From: Paracoccus aestuarii
Lineage (GTDB): Bacteria; Pseudomonadota; Alphaproteobacteria; Rhodobacterales; Rhodobacteraceae
DNA length: 64,000 nt
NCBI RefSeq assembly: GCF_028553885.1
Contig: NZ_CP067169.1
Span: 2,336,001 to 2,400,000 of the forward strand
Reading direction: 5' to 3'
Shown here piece after piece: positions 34,384 through 43,436 of the stretch (positions within the stretch are counted from its first letter, which is position 1; the number at the start of each line of letters is the position of its first letter). The position numbers and the translations under genes were made by a program. Under the pieces are notes generated by a model. It was not told where the DNA came from and did no database searches. It saw only the letters and a program-made list of their open reading frames with translations.

Positions 34384-35606
34384 TTCCTGCCTCCGTCAAG
34401 ACGTTCGATCACCATGGCGATAGCCTGGCCCGTGGCCGCACAAAGTGTTGCGCAGCCGAATTGCCGGTCGGCCCGTTCCAGTTCATCGAGAAGCGTGCCA
34501 AGGATCATCGCCCCGGTCGCCCCCAGCGGATGCCCCATTGCGATCGCCCCGCCGTTCACATTGACCCGGGCAGCATCAAGCCCGGTCTGTTCCAGGAAAT
34601 ACAGCACAACCGCCGCGAAAGCCTCGTTCAACTCCCACAGATCGATATCGCCGAAGCCGAGGCCGGCCTGTTTCAGCGCGCGTTCGCAGGCAGCTTTCGG
34701 GCCGGTCAGCATGATCGTGGGCTCCGAGCCGACCGACGCCAGCCCCCTTATCCTGGCGCGCGGCAAAAGACCCTGGGCCGCGCCCGCCTCCCTTGATCCA
34801 AGCAAAAGAGCCGCGGCCCCGTCGACGATCTGCGAGGAATTGCCGGCGTGGTGGACGTAATTCATCGCATCAAGGCCGGGATATTTCTGCGCCGCGACCG
34901 CGTCATACCCCATCTGCGCGGCAAAGCTTGCAAAAGAGGGCTTAAGCGTCGCGATCGATGCAAGATCCGCGTCCGGCCGGATCGCCTCGTCACGATCCAG
35001 AACAAGCAAGCCGTTGCGATCCGTGACCGGCACGATACCGCGCGCAAAACGCCCTTCCGCCCAGGCCCGCGCGGCACGCGTCTGGCTCGTGACGGCCAGC
35101 ATATCGACATCGTGGCGGCTGTAGCCGCGCAGCGTCGCGATCAGATCCGCCGCAACCCCCTGGGGAATGGATTTCTGCGCAATGGCAATCGCCGGATCGG
35201 CCAGCACCGGCATACCCGAAGACAGCATCGGGATCCGCGACATCATCTCGACACCACCCGCGACCACCAGCCCGGCTTCGCCGCTGGCGACCTTGCCCGC
35301 GGCAATCGCACAGGCTTCAAGCCCGGAGGCACAGAAACGGTTGATCTGCACGCCCGGAACGCCTTGATCATAGCCGGCGACCAATGCCGCCGTGCGGGCG
35401 ATGTCGCCCCCCTGCCCTCCGACCGGATCGACGCAACCGAGGACGACATCACCGATGGCCGCCGTATCCAGGCCCGAGCGCTGTTGCAGCGCGCGCAGCG
35501 GTATGGCGGCCAGTTCGGTCGGGCTCAGTTCAGCCAATGCCCCGACCGAGGCCTTGCCGCGCCCCCTCGGGGTCCGAACGGCATCGAATATCTGCACCGA
35601 GGTCAT
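34380..35606 (-). CDS. Acetyl-CoA acyltransferase (thiolase)
   Basis: 408 residues from ATG 35606. Active-site Cys in QINRFCASGLEACAIAAGKV (about residue 92), the His motif NVNGGAIAMGHPLGATGAMI and a C-terminal GCATLCAATGQAIAMV. Typical of FadA/PaaJ-like 3-ketoacyl-CoA thiolases, which cleave to acetyl-CoA plus a shortened acyl-CoA. An upstream in-frame GTG/ATG region to 35669 lies inside the SDR gene and is rejected. It sits in the middle of the minus-strand operon and should be the last beta-oxidation step. Confidence 0.93.
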   Translation of the reverse strand: MTSVQIFDAVRTPRGRGKASVGALAELSPTELAAIPLRALQQRSGLDTAAIGDVVLGCVDPVGGQGGDIARTAALVAGYDQGVPGVQINRFCASGLEACAIAAGKVASGEAGLVVAGGVEMMSRIPMLSSGMPVLADPAIAIAQKSIPQGVAADLIATLRGYSRHDVDMLAVTSQTRAARAWAEGRFARGIVPVTDRNGLLVLDRDEAIRPDADLASIATLKPSFASFAAQMGYDAVAAQKYPGLDAMNYVHHAGNSSQIVDGAAALLLGSREAGAAQGLLPRARIRGLASVGSEPTIMLTGPKAACERALKQAGLGFGDIDLWELNEAFAAVVLYFLEQTGLDAARVNVNGGAIAMGHPLGATGAMILGTLLDELERADRQFGCATLCAATGQAIAMVIERLDGGRK

Positions 35607-35619
35607 GTGCTTGCCCCCC

Positions 35620-36387
35620 CTATCTCGGCGCCATGCGCAGCGCGCCGTCGAGACGGATGACCTCGCCATTGAGCATCGGGTTGTCGAAGATTGCCGCGAC
35701 CAGATCGGCGAATTCCTCCGGCCTGCCCAGCCGTGGCGGGAACGGGACTGTCGCGCCGAGGGAATCCTGCACCTCCTGCGGCATCCCTGTCATCATCGGG
35801 GTCGCAAAGAGGCCTGGCGCCACGGCCATCACCCTTATCCCCGAACGCGCCAGTTCCCGCGCCGCAGGCAATGTCAGGCTGACCACCCCGCCTTTCGAGG
35901 CCGCATAGGCCGCCTGACCCACCTGGCCATCGAAGGCCGCAACCGAGGCCGTGTTCACGACAACGCCCCGCTCGCCGGTGCTGCCGGGTTCATTGCGTTC
36001 CATCGCGGCAGCCGCAAGGCGCAGCATGTTGAAGGTGCCGGTGAGGTTGACCGCTACGGCGCGCGCAAAAAGATCCAGATCATGCGGCCCTTCCCGGCCC
36101 GTGATCCTGCGGCCAGGGGCGATCCCCGCACAATTCACCAGTCCATGCACGGCACCAAAACGCACCAGCGCCGCATCCAAGGCCCTCGCGCCCTCCTCTG
36201 CCGAGGTGACGTCGGCCTCGATCAGCTGGATTTTCCCGCCGGGCTGCGTCCGACCGTCGGCGGATGCCGCAGCATTGACGTCCAGCCCGACAATATTCGC
36301 ACCGCCTGCGGCCAGCCGTGCGGCCACCGCAGCCCCCAAGCCGGAAGCGGCACCCGTCACGAGGATCGTCTTGCCCTCAATATCCAT
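35620..36387 (-). CDS. SDR-family 3-hydroxyacyl-CoA dehydrogenase (HSD17B10-like)
   Basis: 255 residues. KTILVTGAASGLGAAVAARL (NAD-binding), the unusual early Asp in GLDVNAAA (prefers NAD), VNCAGIAPGRRI, VNTASVAAFDGQVGQAAYAA with SKGG (Ser, Tyr, Lys), and APGLFATPMMTGMPQEVQDS, which is close to HSD17B10/2-methyl-3-hydroxyacyl-CoA dehydrogenases. First gene of the minus-strand operon, divergent from the AraC regulator. It would oxidise the 3-hydroxyacyl-CoA made by the hydratase. Confidence 0.9.
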   Translation of the reverse strand: MDIEGKTILVTGAASGLGAAVAARLAAGGANIVGLDVNAAASADGRTQPGGKIQLIEADVTSAEEGARALDAALVRFGAVHGLVNCAGIAPGRRITGREGPHDLDLFARAVAVNLTGTFNMLRLAAAAMERNEPGSTGERGVVVNTASVAAFDGQVGQAAYAASKGGVVSLTLPAARELARSGIRVMAVAPGLFATPMMTGMPQEVQDSLGATVPFPPRLGRPEEFADLVAAIFDNPMLNGEVIRLDGALRMAPR

Positions 36388-36484
36388 GTCTTCCCCCTAG
36401 TTTCATTGATTTTTATTGGTGATTCTGGAATCCGGCAATGACATTACAGTTTTAATCCGTGACCGGATTTGCCATATTCACCGC

Positions 36485-37501
36485 ATGGGAAATCTGGATT
36501 CGGCCATTGATCCGCTGTTTGTGGAGGAAATATCCGATTGCGCCGGACGCGCAGGTCTGGATGTTGCGCAGATCATCCGCGACGTGCAGCCGGCGGCCGG
36601 GCCGCTTACATTGAACCAATATGGCCAGGTCTGGTTCTCACTCGCGCGCATGATGGGGGACGAGATGATCGGCACCATGCCTTATCCGCTGCGCCCCGGC
36701 GGTTTCGCACTGATGTGCCATACGATCCTTGCCGCGCCCGAGCTGAGGACAGCCCTGCGCCGGGCGCTTTGGTTCATGCATGTCGTCACCGGATTGCCGG
36801 AGGCCGCGCTCTCGACCCGCAACGACATGGCGACCGTTACCGTCCCGGGGCCGGTCAGCGCCTTTGCCTGCCGGACGCTGCTGATTGTCCTGCTGGGGCC
36901 GGTTTGCTGGCTGGCGCGCCGTCCGATCCCGCTGACCGAGGTGGCTTTCCCATGCGCGCAACCGGCCAAGGCGAACGCCTATTCACGCCTCTTTGGCACC
37001 CCCGTCAGCTTTCAGGCCCGGGCGCTTCAGGTCAGCTTTGCCGCGACATATCTCGACCTGCCGGTCAATCGCAGCGAGGCGGCGCTGAAACGCTATCTGA
37101 AACAGGCGCCCGCCAATCTTCTGGTCGGCTATCACGGCACGGATGACCTGACCGGGCGGATCCGCGCAATGCTCGCCGCCCGACCGACCGGCGACTGGCC
37201 CGATTTCGAGGATATGGCGGCGCTCTACGGCATGTCCGTCAGCACCCTGCGCCGCCAGCTCAGGGCCGAAGGCAGCAGTTACCGCGACATTGCCGCAGCC
37301 CTGCAACTTGCCCGCGCAAAGCGGATGCTGGGGGAAGGGCAGCTCTCTGTCGCCGCGATAGCCGAGGCCCTGAACTATGCCGAACCAAGCGCGTTTTTTC
37401 GCGCCTTCCGCATCGCGACCGGCACGACGCCGGCCCGCTACAGGCAAAACCTGCGAAGACCCCCAACAGTGTCGGACAGAAATCGCCAAATCCCCGGATA
37501 G
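36485..37501 (+). CDS. AraC-family transcriptional regulator
   Basis: About 338 residues, the OruR/ArgR-like group with an N-terminal AraC_binding_2/arabinose_bd domain (PYPLRPGGFALMCHTILAAP near residue 70) and a C-terminal double helix-turn-helix (MAALYGMSVSTLRRQLRAEG; LSVAAIAEALNYAEPSAFFR, then AFRIATGTTPARYRQ). I chose ATG 36485 since the extra upstream codons to 36416 overlap a likely promoter region. It is divergent from the SDR operon and probably activates it. The last codons contain the GntR-type core TGTCGGACA (37470-37478). Confidence 0.88.
   Translation: MGNLDSAIDPLFVEEISDCAGRAGLDVAQIIRDVQPAAGPLTLNQYGQVWFSLARMMGDEMIGTMPYPLRPGGFALMCHTILAAPELRTALRRALWFMHVVTGLPEAALSTRNDMATVTVPGPVSAFACRTLLIVLLGPVCWLARRPIPLTEVAFPCAQPAKANAYSRLFGTPVSFQARALQVSFAATYLDLPVNRSEAALKRYLKQAPANLLVGYHGTDDLTGRIRAMLAARPTGDWPDFEDMAALYGMSVSTLRRQLRAEGSSYRDIAAALQLARAKRMLGEGQLSVAAIAEALNYAEPSAFFRAFRIATGTTPARYRQNLRRPPTVSDRNRQIPG
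37470..37478. promoter_or_regulatory. Core copy of the GntR-type operator upstream of gntR
   Basis: TGTCGGACA, the palindromic core of the two full sites at 26944 and 44256, lies within the end of the AraC gene and 92 bases before the GntR start. The outer TTA/TAA arms are not kept, so it would be a weaker site. It suggests autoregulation, or chance; a 9-bp word can occur randomly. Confidence 0.4.
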
Positions 37502-37569
37502 CTCTGGCCATTCCGCCCCTCGCCGCCTACTATCGCATAAAGCGGATCTGGACGGTGAGGGGTCGACAG

Positions 37570-38313
37570 ATGAAGTTGAGCCTCGATGCAAATGAAGATA
37601 TCCCGGTCTTTCGCCAGGTCGCCCAGGCATTGCGGAAGAAGATCCTGACCGGAGAGCTGCAACCCGGCCAGCGGATGCCAGCGGAGACCGCGCTTGCCAG
37701 CGAAAACGGCATCCACCGCTCCAGTGTGCGCGAGGCCATCCGCTCGCTTGAACAGCAGGGCCTGCTCTATCGCGAAGAGGGCAAGCGCAAGCTTTTCGTC
37801 TCGACGCCCAGCACCGCCACATTGTCGCGCAAGCTGGTCACCCCCATGATCATGGAGGGGATCACCTTCGAGGAGATCTGGGAAACGATCCGTGCCCTTG
37901 ATCCTGTCGTGGCCGAGGCCGCCGCCCATCGCCGCAATACCGCCAACCTGCAGGCGCTGGAAGAAAACCTCGAACGCACCCGTGCGGCACTGGGCGACAC
38001 GGATGCGCTGGTCCGGCTGGATATCGAGTTCCATGAGCTGATTGCCCTGGCGGCGAACAACCGCGTCATCCAGGCGCTGCGCCTACCGATCAGCGACCTG
38101 TTCTACCCCTCTTTCCAGGCGGTCATGATCAGCCTGAATGCCGGCGAAAGGCTGCTGACCGCGCATGAGAAGATCCTGCAGGCGATCAAATGGGGCGAAG
38201 CCGACGAGGCGCGGGAATGGATGATCCGGCACCTGAACGATTTCCACAAAGGCTATGAGCTTGCCAGCCTCGACATCCGCCAACCCGCCGCGCTTCAGGC
38301 CAGCGAAGCCTGA
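37570..38313 (+). CDS. GntR-family regulator, FadR/FCD subfamily
   Basis: 247 residues. The N-terminal winged helix reads IPVFRQVAQALRKKILTGEL, then QRMPAETALASENGIHRSSV, and REAIRSLEQQGLLYREEGKR. The C-terminal helical FCD domain has the metal-ligand type residues DIEFHELIALAANNRVI and LLTAHEKILQAIKWGEADEA, with His positions as expected. Such proteins repress catabolic genes until an organic-acid or acyl-CoA ligand binds. It is placed between the operons that carry the 17-bp palindromes, so it is the best candidate to bind them. Start ATG 37570; a GTG at 37555 is possible. Confidence 0.92.
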   Translation: MKLSLDANEDIPVFRQVAQALRKKILTGELQPGQRMPAETALASENGIHRSSVREAIRSLEQQGLLYREEGKRKLFVSTPSTATLSRKLVTPMIMEGITFEEIWETIRALDPVVAEAAAHRRNTANLQALEENLERTRAALGDTDALVRLDIEFHELIALAANNRVIQALRLPISDLFYPSFQAVMISLNAGERLLTAHEKILQAIKWGEADEAREWMIRHLNDFHKGYELASLDIRQPAALQASEA

Positions 38314-38329
38314 AGCGGCAACCGCCAGA

Positions 38330-39520
38330 TCAGCCCGCAAGCCGCAAGATCTCCAGCAGGTCCCCCACCCCTGAGATCGGTCGGGGGTTTCTGGGCACCC
38401 AGGGGGTTGCAAGCGCGGCTTCGGCAATGGCGGGGAAGTCTTCGGCGGCGATCCCGGCGGCGACAAGGCCTCGCGGCAGGTCCAGCCTGCGGATCAAACG
38501 GTCCACCAGAACGGCGGCAGACGCGCGCTCATCGCCCAGAATGGCCGAGATCCTGCGCTGGCGCTCGGCGGTCCGATGCGCATTCCATTCCAGCACCGCA
38601 GGCAGCATCAGGCAAGATGTATGGCCATGCGGGATTGCGTATTTCGCGCCAAGGACATACCCGATCCCGTGGCTTGCGCCCATCGGCACGCCACTGGCCA
38701 GCGGCCCCATCGACATCCAGGCCCCCAGCAGGCAGTCCAGCCGCGCGGCCAGATTGCCCGGATCCGCTTTCACCGCCTCCATGCCCCCGGCCAGCAAGGC
38801 CAGCCCATGCAGCGCCTGCGCATCGCCAAGCGGATTGGCCTCTGCCGAACAGACCCCCTCGACACAGTGATCGACGGCGCGCATCCCTGTCGACAGGAAC
38901 AGGTCTTCAGGCGTATGCCGCGCGACCGCGGGATCGAGGATGACGACGCGGGGCATCAAGCCGGGGTGGCGCAGAATATCCTTCACGCCGGTCATTTCAT
39001 TGGTGACGCCAGCTATCGCGCTGAATTCTCCGGCGGAAAGCGTAGTGGGGATCGAGATCTGCGGCACCCGGGGCGCGGCGATCACGGGCGGCAGAGACCG
39101 GCCCTGGATATCCCTGGCCGGCAGCAGGGCGTCTATTGCCGCGACATCGTCGATCCGGTTGGCAAGGCAGAGCGCGACCGCCTTGGCGGCATCCGTCGGA
39201 GAGCCTCCACCGACCGTCACGATCAGATCGGCACGGAGATCACGCGCGGCCAGAGTGGCGCGGACGACATCCCCGCGCGGCACATGCGGCCTGACGCCGT
39301 CGAACAGCCCGGCAAAACGACGCCCCAGGGCTGCCGCGATCCGGCTGACCTCATCCGTCCTGCGATTGAGGGTCGCACTGGCAATCACGAACACATTATG
39401 CGCGTCAAGTCTCGCGGCTTCGGCTGCAAGCGCCTCGGCCGCGGGCTCGCCCCAGATCACCGCCTCCATATTCGTAAGCCCGGCCCTTGCCATCATCTCC
39501 CCCCGGCTGCTGCCCGCCAT
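38330..39520 (-). CDS. Iron-containing alcohol dehydrogenase (maleylacetate reductase-like)
   Basis: 396 residues, group III metal-dependent dehydrogenase. The NAD-binding region LIVTVGGGSPTDAAKAVALC (near residue 100), QISIPTTLSAGEFSAIAG, and the metal ligands in FLSTGMRAVDHCVEG (Asp/His), MGASHGIGYVLGAKYAIPHG, then HTSCLMLP (His). Relatives include maleylacetate reductases and 4-hydroxybutyrate dehydrogenases. It is last in the Liv transporter operon (stop 38330, converging with gntR). It could interconvert a 4-hydroxy acid and its oxo form, but the substrate is unknown. Confidence 0.88.
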   Translation of the reverse strand: MAGSSRGEMMARAGLTNMEAVIWGEPAAEALAAEAARLDAHNVFVIASATLNRRTDEVSRIAAALGRRFAGLFDGVRPHVPRGDVVRATLAARDLRADLIVTVGGGSPTDAAKAVALCLANRIDDVAAIDALLPARDIQGRSLPPVIAAPRVPQISIPTTLSAGEFSAIAGVTNEMTGVKDILRHPGLMPRVVILDPAVARHTPEDLFLSTGMRAVDHCVEGVCSAEANPLGDAQALHGLALLAGGMEAVKADPGNLAARLDCLLGAWMSMGPLASGVPMGASHGIGYVLGAKYAIPHGHTSCLMLPAVLEWNAHRTAERQRRISAILGDERASAAVLVDRLIRRLDLPRGLVAAGIAAEDFPAIAEAALATPWVPRNPRPISGVGDLLEILRLAG

Positions 39521-39565
39521 GTCAAGGCGGTCGCGCGCCTTCCCGGCGCGCGACCCTCGGAATCG

Positions 39566-40753
39566 TCAGTCGACGTTCATCACGTCGCCGAACAGCTCCC
39601 AGCTATCGCCGTTGAAACGCATCAGCGACATCGCCTCGATGGGCGCGAAGTCATCCGGCCCGGTGGTCAACGTGATCCCGTCCAGCAGCATCGGCGTTTC
39701 GAGGTCCTTCAGCCCCGATGCGACGGCCATGAGATTGGTCCGCGTCAGATCATCGCCCGCCTCGTTCAGCACATGCTCGATCGCGAAGGAAGCCGAATAG
39801 CAGGACCAGTCCCACCAGTTCCCCTCGGACCCGGCCCTGAAGTAATTGTCCCGGAAATCATGCCAAGCGGCAACATCCGCGTCTTCGGCATAGGCGGGGC
39901 TGGACGGCTCTTTCAGATATTGTGTGGTGATGATGCCATCCGAGAAGGCAAGCCCCGCCGGCTCCAGAACCGCCGATTTCGCATTCGACACCGAAACGAG
40001 GAACTGGGTCGGGGCCCAGCCGATCTCGCCGGCACGCCGGATTGCCTGGGCCGCGAATTTCGGCGAGGCGACATTGAAGAAGATGTCCGCCCCGCTGTCC
40101 TTGAGCGCCGACATCTGGCTGTCGACGGTCGCGGCCGTGGTGTCAAAACTGACTTGGGAAACCACCATGTCCTCGCCCAGTTCCTGCAGGAAGGGCTCCA
40201 GGTAATCGCGACCGAAATCGTCGTTCTGATAGAGGATGCCAACCTTGCCCTGCGGGAAGTTCTCCTTGATATATTGAGCATAGATCAGCGCCTCGGCCGC
40301 ATAGCTCGGGGTGAAGGCCATGGTCCAGGGATAGTTCTCGGGGTCATCCCATTTGGATGCGCCGGTGATCAGGAAGATATGCGGCACCTTGCGCTGGTTC
40401 ATATAGGAATGGATGGCCGAGTTTCCCGGCGTGCCGATATTGCCCGCGATGAAAAGAACGCCGTCGCGTTCAACAAGGCGACGGGCCTGTTCCAGCGTTC
40501 TGGCGGGATTGTAGCCGTCATCCCGGACAATGACGCTCACCTTGCGGCCATTGATACCGCCATTGTCGTTGACCCGGTTGAAATAGCCCTCGAAGCAGGC
40601 GCCAGCCGATCCATAGGCCGACGCCGGGCCGCTCAGCGGCAGGATCACACCGAACTTGATCTCGTCGTCCGAGGCGCCGGTATCGTAGCTTTGGCCCAAG
40701 GCGGCCGAGGCAAGCCCAAGCCCCAGCACGAAAGCGGTCGTGGATTTCAGCAT
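39566..40753 (-). CDS. Branched-chain-amino-acid-type ABC transporter binding protein (LivK-like)
   Basis: 395 residues. The signal peptide MLKSTTAFVLGLGLASAALG is followed by a mature start with DDEIKFGVILPLSGPASAYG, and GGINGRKVSVIVRDDGYNPA, both usual for Peripla_BP_6 proteins. Start ATG 40753 has GGGAGGA a few bases upstream; a frame to 41356 is antisense through the permease gene. In Liv-like systems next to CoA-dependent degradation genes, the ligand is often an aromatic or aliphatic carboxylate. The ligand here is unknown. Confidence 0.92.
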   Translation of the reverse strand: MLKSTTAFVLGLGLASAALGQSYDTGASDDEIKFGVILPLSGPASAYGSAGACFEGYFNRVNDNGGINGRKVSVIVRDDGYNPARTLEQARRLVERDGVLFIAGNIGTPGNSAIHSYMNQRKVPHIFLITGASKWDDPENYPWTMAFTPSYAAEALIYAQYIKENFPQGKVGILYQNDDFGRDYLEPFLQELGEDMVVSQVSFDTTAATVDSQMSALKDSGADIFFNVASPKFAAQAIRRAGEIGWAPTQFLVSVSNAKSAVLEPAGLAFSDGIITTQYLKEPSSPAYAEDADVAAWHDFRDNYFRAGSEGNWWDWSCYSASFAIEHVLNEAGDDLTRTNLMAVASGLKDLETPMLLDGITLTTGPDDFAPIEAMSLMRFNGDSWELFGDVMNVD

Positions 40754-40791
40754 TTCATTCCTCCCATCTTGCTGTCTTGAAGTTTCCCTGC

Positions 40792-41802
40792 TCAGCTGCG
40801 CGGCAGGGCTCCGATCTTCTCTCCTGCCCAGGCCACCATCCCGGCCAGGCCACGAGGCTGCACGGCCACGATGGCGATGATCATCGCGCCATAGACAGCC
40901 CAGCTGCCTCCCTGCCAGATATCTTCCGTGATGCTGGGGATCACGACGATGAAGATCGCGCCCAGAATTGGGCCGAGCAAAGGCGAGGACAGCCCCCCCA
41001 CCAGCACCGCCGTGAAAAGCGAGATGGACAGGAAGAACGGAAAGCTGTCGGGTGCGACGAACTGCACCGCAATTCCCTGCAACGCCCCTCCGACCGAGCA
41101 GGCAAGCACCGAAAAGACAAAGGCACGGGTCTTGGCGCGGGTCACGTTGAACCCCATGGCGCGCGCGGCGATCGGGTTGTCGCGGGTGGCGATCCAGGCC
41201 TTGCCATTCAGCCCGCCAACCAGCCGCAGGGTGATGAAAACGAAAAGCAGGAAATAGAGCGCGGCCAGCAGGTAGATGGTCTGATCGAGATCGAGTCCGG
41301 TCCAGGACGGGGCCGCATCCACCGACAGGAATAGGCCCTGCACGCCGCCGGTCCATTGCGAGAACAGATCCGAGCGCAGCACCGTCGGCATGGCAATCGC
41401 CAGCCCGAAAGTGGCGAGCGCCAGATAGACCCCTTCAAGGCGCAACGCCGGCTTGCCGATCAGCCAGCCCGCCCCCATTCCCACGATCCCGGCCATAACC
41501 GGCGCAAGCATATAGGGGATGCCGAAACGGTCCATGCCGATTGCCGCCGTATAGGCGCCGATGGCGAAAAAGGCCCCATGGCCAAGCGAGATCTGCCCAT
41601 TATAGCCCATCAGCACATTCAGCCCCATCGCCGCAATCGCATAGGCGAGGATCGAACTGGCGAGGAAAAGGTGATACCCCTCGAAAAGGCCGGCGACCGC
41701 AAGCACGGCAAGCACAAATGCCGCTTGGGCGATCCGCCGCTTCACCGCCGTCGGGGGAATGCGGCCGGCTTCCCGCGTCATTTCGATATCATGCATGCTC
41801 AT
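40792..41802 (-). CDS. Liv-type ABC transporter permease (LivM-like)
   Basis: 336-residue inner-membrane permease with about nine hydrophobic segments. NVLMGYNGQISLGHGAFFAI (LivM hallmark) lies near residue 65, and a coupling loop ATRDNPIAARAMGFNVTRAK in the cytoplasmic loop contacts the ATPases. Encoded one base after the LivH-like stop. Confidence 0.93.
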   Translation of the reverse strand: MSMHDIEMTREAGRIPPTAVKRRIAQAAFVLAVLAVAGLFEGYHLFLASSILAYAIAAMGLNVLMGYNGQISLGHGAFFAIGAYTAAIGMDRFGIPYMLAPVMAGIVGMGAGWLIGKPALRLEGVYLALATFGLAIAMPTVLRSDLFSQWTGGVQGLFLSVDAAPSWTGLDLDQTIYLLAALYFLLFVFITLRLVGGLNGKAWIATRDNPIAARAMGFNVTRAKTRAFVFSVLACSVGGALQGIAVQFVAPDSFPFFLSISLFTAVLVGGLSSPLLGPILGAIFIVVIPSITEDIWQGGSWAVYGAMIIAIVAVQPRGLAGMVAWAGEKIGALPRS

Positions 41803-41803
41803 C

Positions 41804-42685
41804 TCACACCCTCCGGGTCACGACGACGCCGAACAGGCCGGCAGGCTTTACCAGCAGCACCGACAGGATCAGCCCCAGCGCCAGCAACTCGCGGAACTCG
41901 ACCCCGTAAGGGACATAGGCCGAGATCATCGCCTCCAGCACGCCGACGATCAGACCGCCAAAGGCCGCGCCAAACGGGCTGGTGATCCCGCCCAGCAACG
42001 CGCCGGCCAATGCGAAGATCAGCGGGGCGAGCCCGATCGAGGGGTCGAGGAAGGTCACCGGCGCGATCATCACGCCCGCAACCGCCCCGATCGCCGCCGC
42101 CAGCCCCCAGCCAAGCGCCAGCATCAACGAGACATTGACGCCCGAAAGGCGGCTGCTCTGGTGATTGTCGGCCACGGCGCGCAAGGCGAGTCCGGTCCTC
42201 GTATACTTGAAGAAGAACCAGGTCGCGGCCAGAACCAGAAACGTCGTCAACAGCGATCCCAACGTATGAATGCGGATGGTCAGCCCGCCCATCAGATCGA
42301 CCGCCCCATTGGGAAAGGCGCTCGGGAAGGGTTTCACGTCGTATTTCCAGATGGCCCCGACGATGCTGTGGATGCCGAGAAACAGGCCCACGAACACCGC
42401 AACGACAACCAGGTCATTGGCACCGTTGAACGGGCGCACCACGAGGCGTTCCAGCGCGATGGCCCCGAAGAACGAAGCAACCATCGTCATCGGGATGGCG
42501 GCCCAGACCGGCACGCCGGCATGAACCAGCGTCCAGGCCAAGAAGGTCGAGAACACCGCCATTTCGCCCTGCGCGAGGTTCACATGGCCGGTCGATTTGT
42601 AGATCACCACCAGCGACAGCGCGAGGATGGCATAGATACCCCCAAGCGACAGCCCGATGAACAGCTGCTCAAAGAAGAAAATCAT
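41804..42685 (-). CDS. Liv-type ABC transporter permease (LivH-like)
   Basis: About 293 residues, inner membrane. FEQLFIGLSLGGIYAILALS at the start, HVNLAQGEMAVFSTFLAWTL, and the coupling loop AVADNHQSSRLSGVNVSLML are LivH features. I chose ATG 42685 because it matches the family N-terminus; it overlaps the LivF stop by 17 bases. An in-frame extension to 42832 is antisense-like within LivF. Confidence 0.93.
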   Translation of the reverse strand: MIFFFEQLFIGLSLGGIYAILALSLVVIYKSTGHVNLAQGEMAVFSTFLAWTLVHAGVPVWAAIPMTMVASFFGAIALERLVVRPFNGANDLVVVAVFVGLFLGIHSIVGAIWKYDVKPFPSAFPNGAVDLMGGLTIRIHTLGSLLTTFLVLAATWFFFKYTRTGLALRAVADNHQSSRLSGVNVSLMLALGWGLAAAIGAVAGVMIAPVTFLDPSIGLAPLIFALAGALLGGITSPFGAAFGGLIVGVLEAMISAYVPYGVEFRELLALGLILSVLLVKPAGLFGVVVTRRV

Positions 42686-43436
42686 ACCGCGGCGCCCTCC
42701 CTGCCTTGCCACCTTCATCGGCCGAGTCATGGCCGAGATAGGCCCGCGCGATCTCCTTGTTCTCGGCAAGCTCGCGCGCGCTGCCCCGCGCAACGACATG
42801 GCCGACCTCCAGCAGCGCCGCATTTTCGGCAAGCTTCAGCGCGAGGTTCGAGTTCTGCTCGACCAGAAGCATCGAAACGCCTTCGTTGCGGGCGATGTCT
42901 TCCAGGATTCCGAACAATTGCTTCACAATGACCGGCGCGAGGCCGATCGAAGGCTCGTCGAGCAGGATCAGCCGCGGCGTCGCCATCAGCGCACGGCCAA
43001 GCGCCAGCATCTGCTGTTCACCGCCCGAAAGGGTGCCCGCTTGCTGGTTCATCCGCTCTTTCAGGCGGGGAAAATAGCCGAAGACCTGATCGAGCGTGCG
43101 CCGGAAATCGCTTCGTTTCGCGGTAAAGGCGCCCAGCCGCAGATTTTCCATGACGGTAAGCCCGGCAAAGGTGCCGCGCCCGTCCGGCACATGGGCCAGC
43201 CCCATCCGAACGATGGCTTCGGGGCTTTTCCCGGTGATCTTTTCGCCGAACAGCCGGACATCGCCACTGGTGCGGATCATGCCGCAAATCGCGCGCAGAG
43301 CGGTCGTCTTGCCCGCTCCGTTCGCGCCCAGAAGCGCGGTGACCTTGCCCGAGACGACCTCCAGATCCACATCATGAAGAACGGATCCATGCCCGTAAGA
43401 GGCCGTGACCTGTTTCAGTTCGAGGGCGGCAGTCAT
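42669..43436 (-). CDS. Liv-type ABC transporter ATP-binding protein (LivF-like)
   Basis: 255 residues. Walker A GANGAGKTTAL, LivF-type LAHVPDGRGTFAGLTVMENL, signature LSGGEQQMLALGRALM, Walker B LILLDEPSIGLAP. The start overlaps the LivG stop by four bases. One of two ATPases of the importer. Confidence 0.94.
   Translation of the reverse strand: MTAALELKQVTASYGHGSVLHDVDLEVVSGKVTALLGANGAGKTTALRAICGMIRTSGDVRLFGEKITGKSPEAIVRMGLAHVPDGRGTFAGLTVMENLRLGAFTAKRSDFRRTLDQVFGYFPRLKERMNQQAGTLSGGEQQMLALGRALMATPRLILLDEPSIGLAPVIVKQLFGILEDIARNEGVSMLLVEQNSNLALKLAENAALLEVGHVVARGSARELAENKEIARAYLGHDSADEGGKAGRAPRYDFLL

Noticed and set aside
36388..36484. AATCCGG ... CCGGATT inverted halves between the AraC and SDR genes as an AraC operator
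   Set aside because: Spacing is wide and AraC-type sites are usually direct repeats. The evidence is too thin to call.
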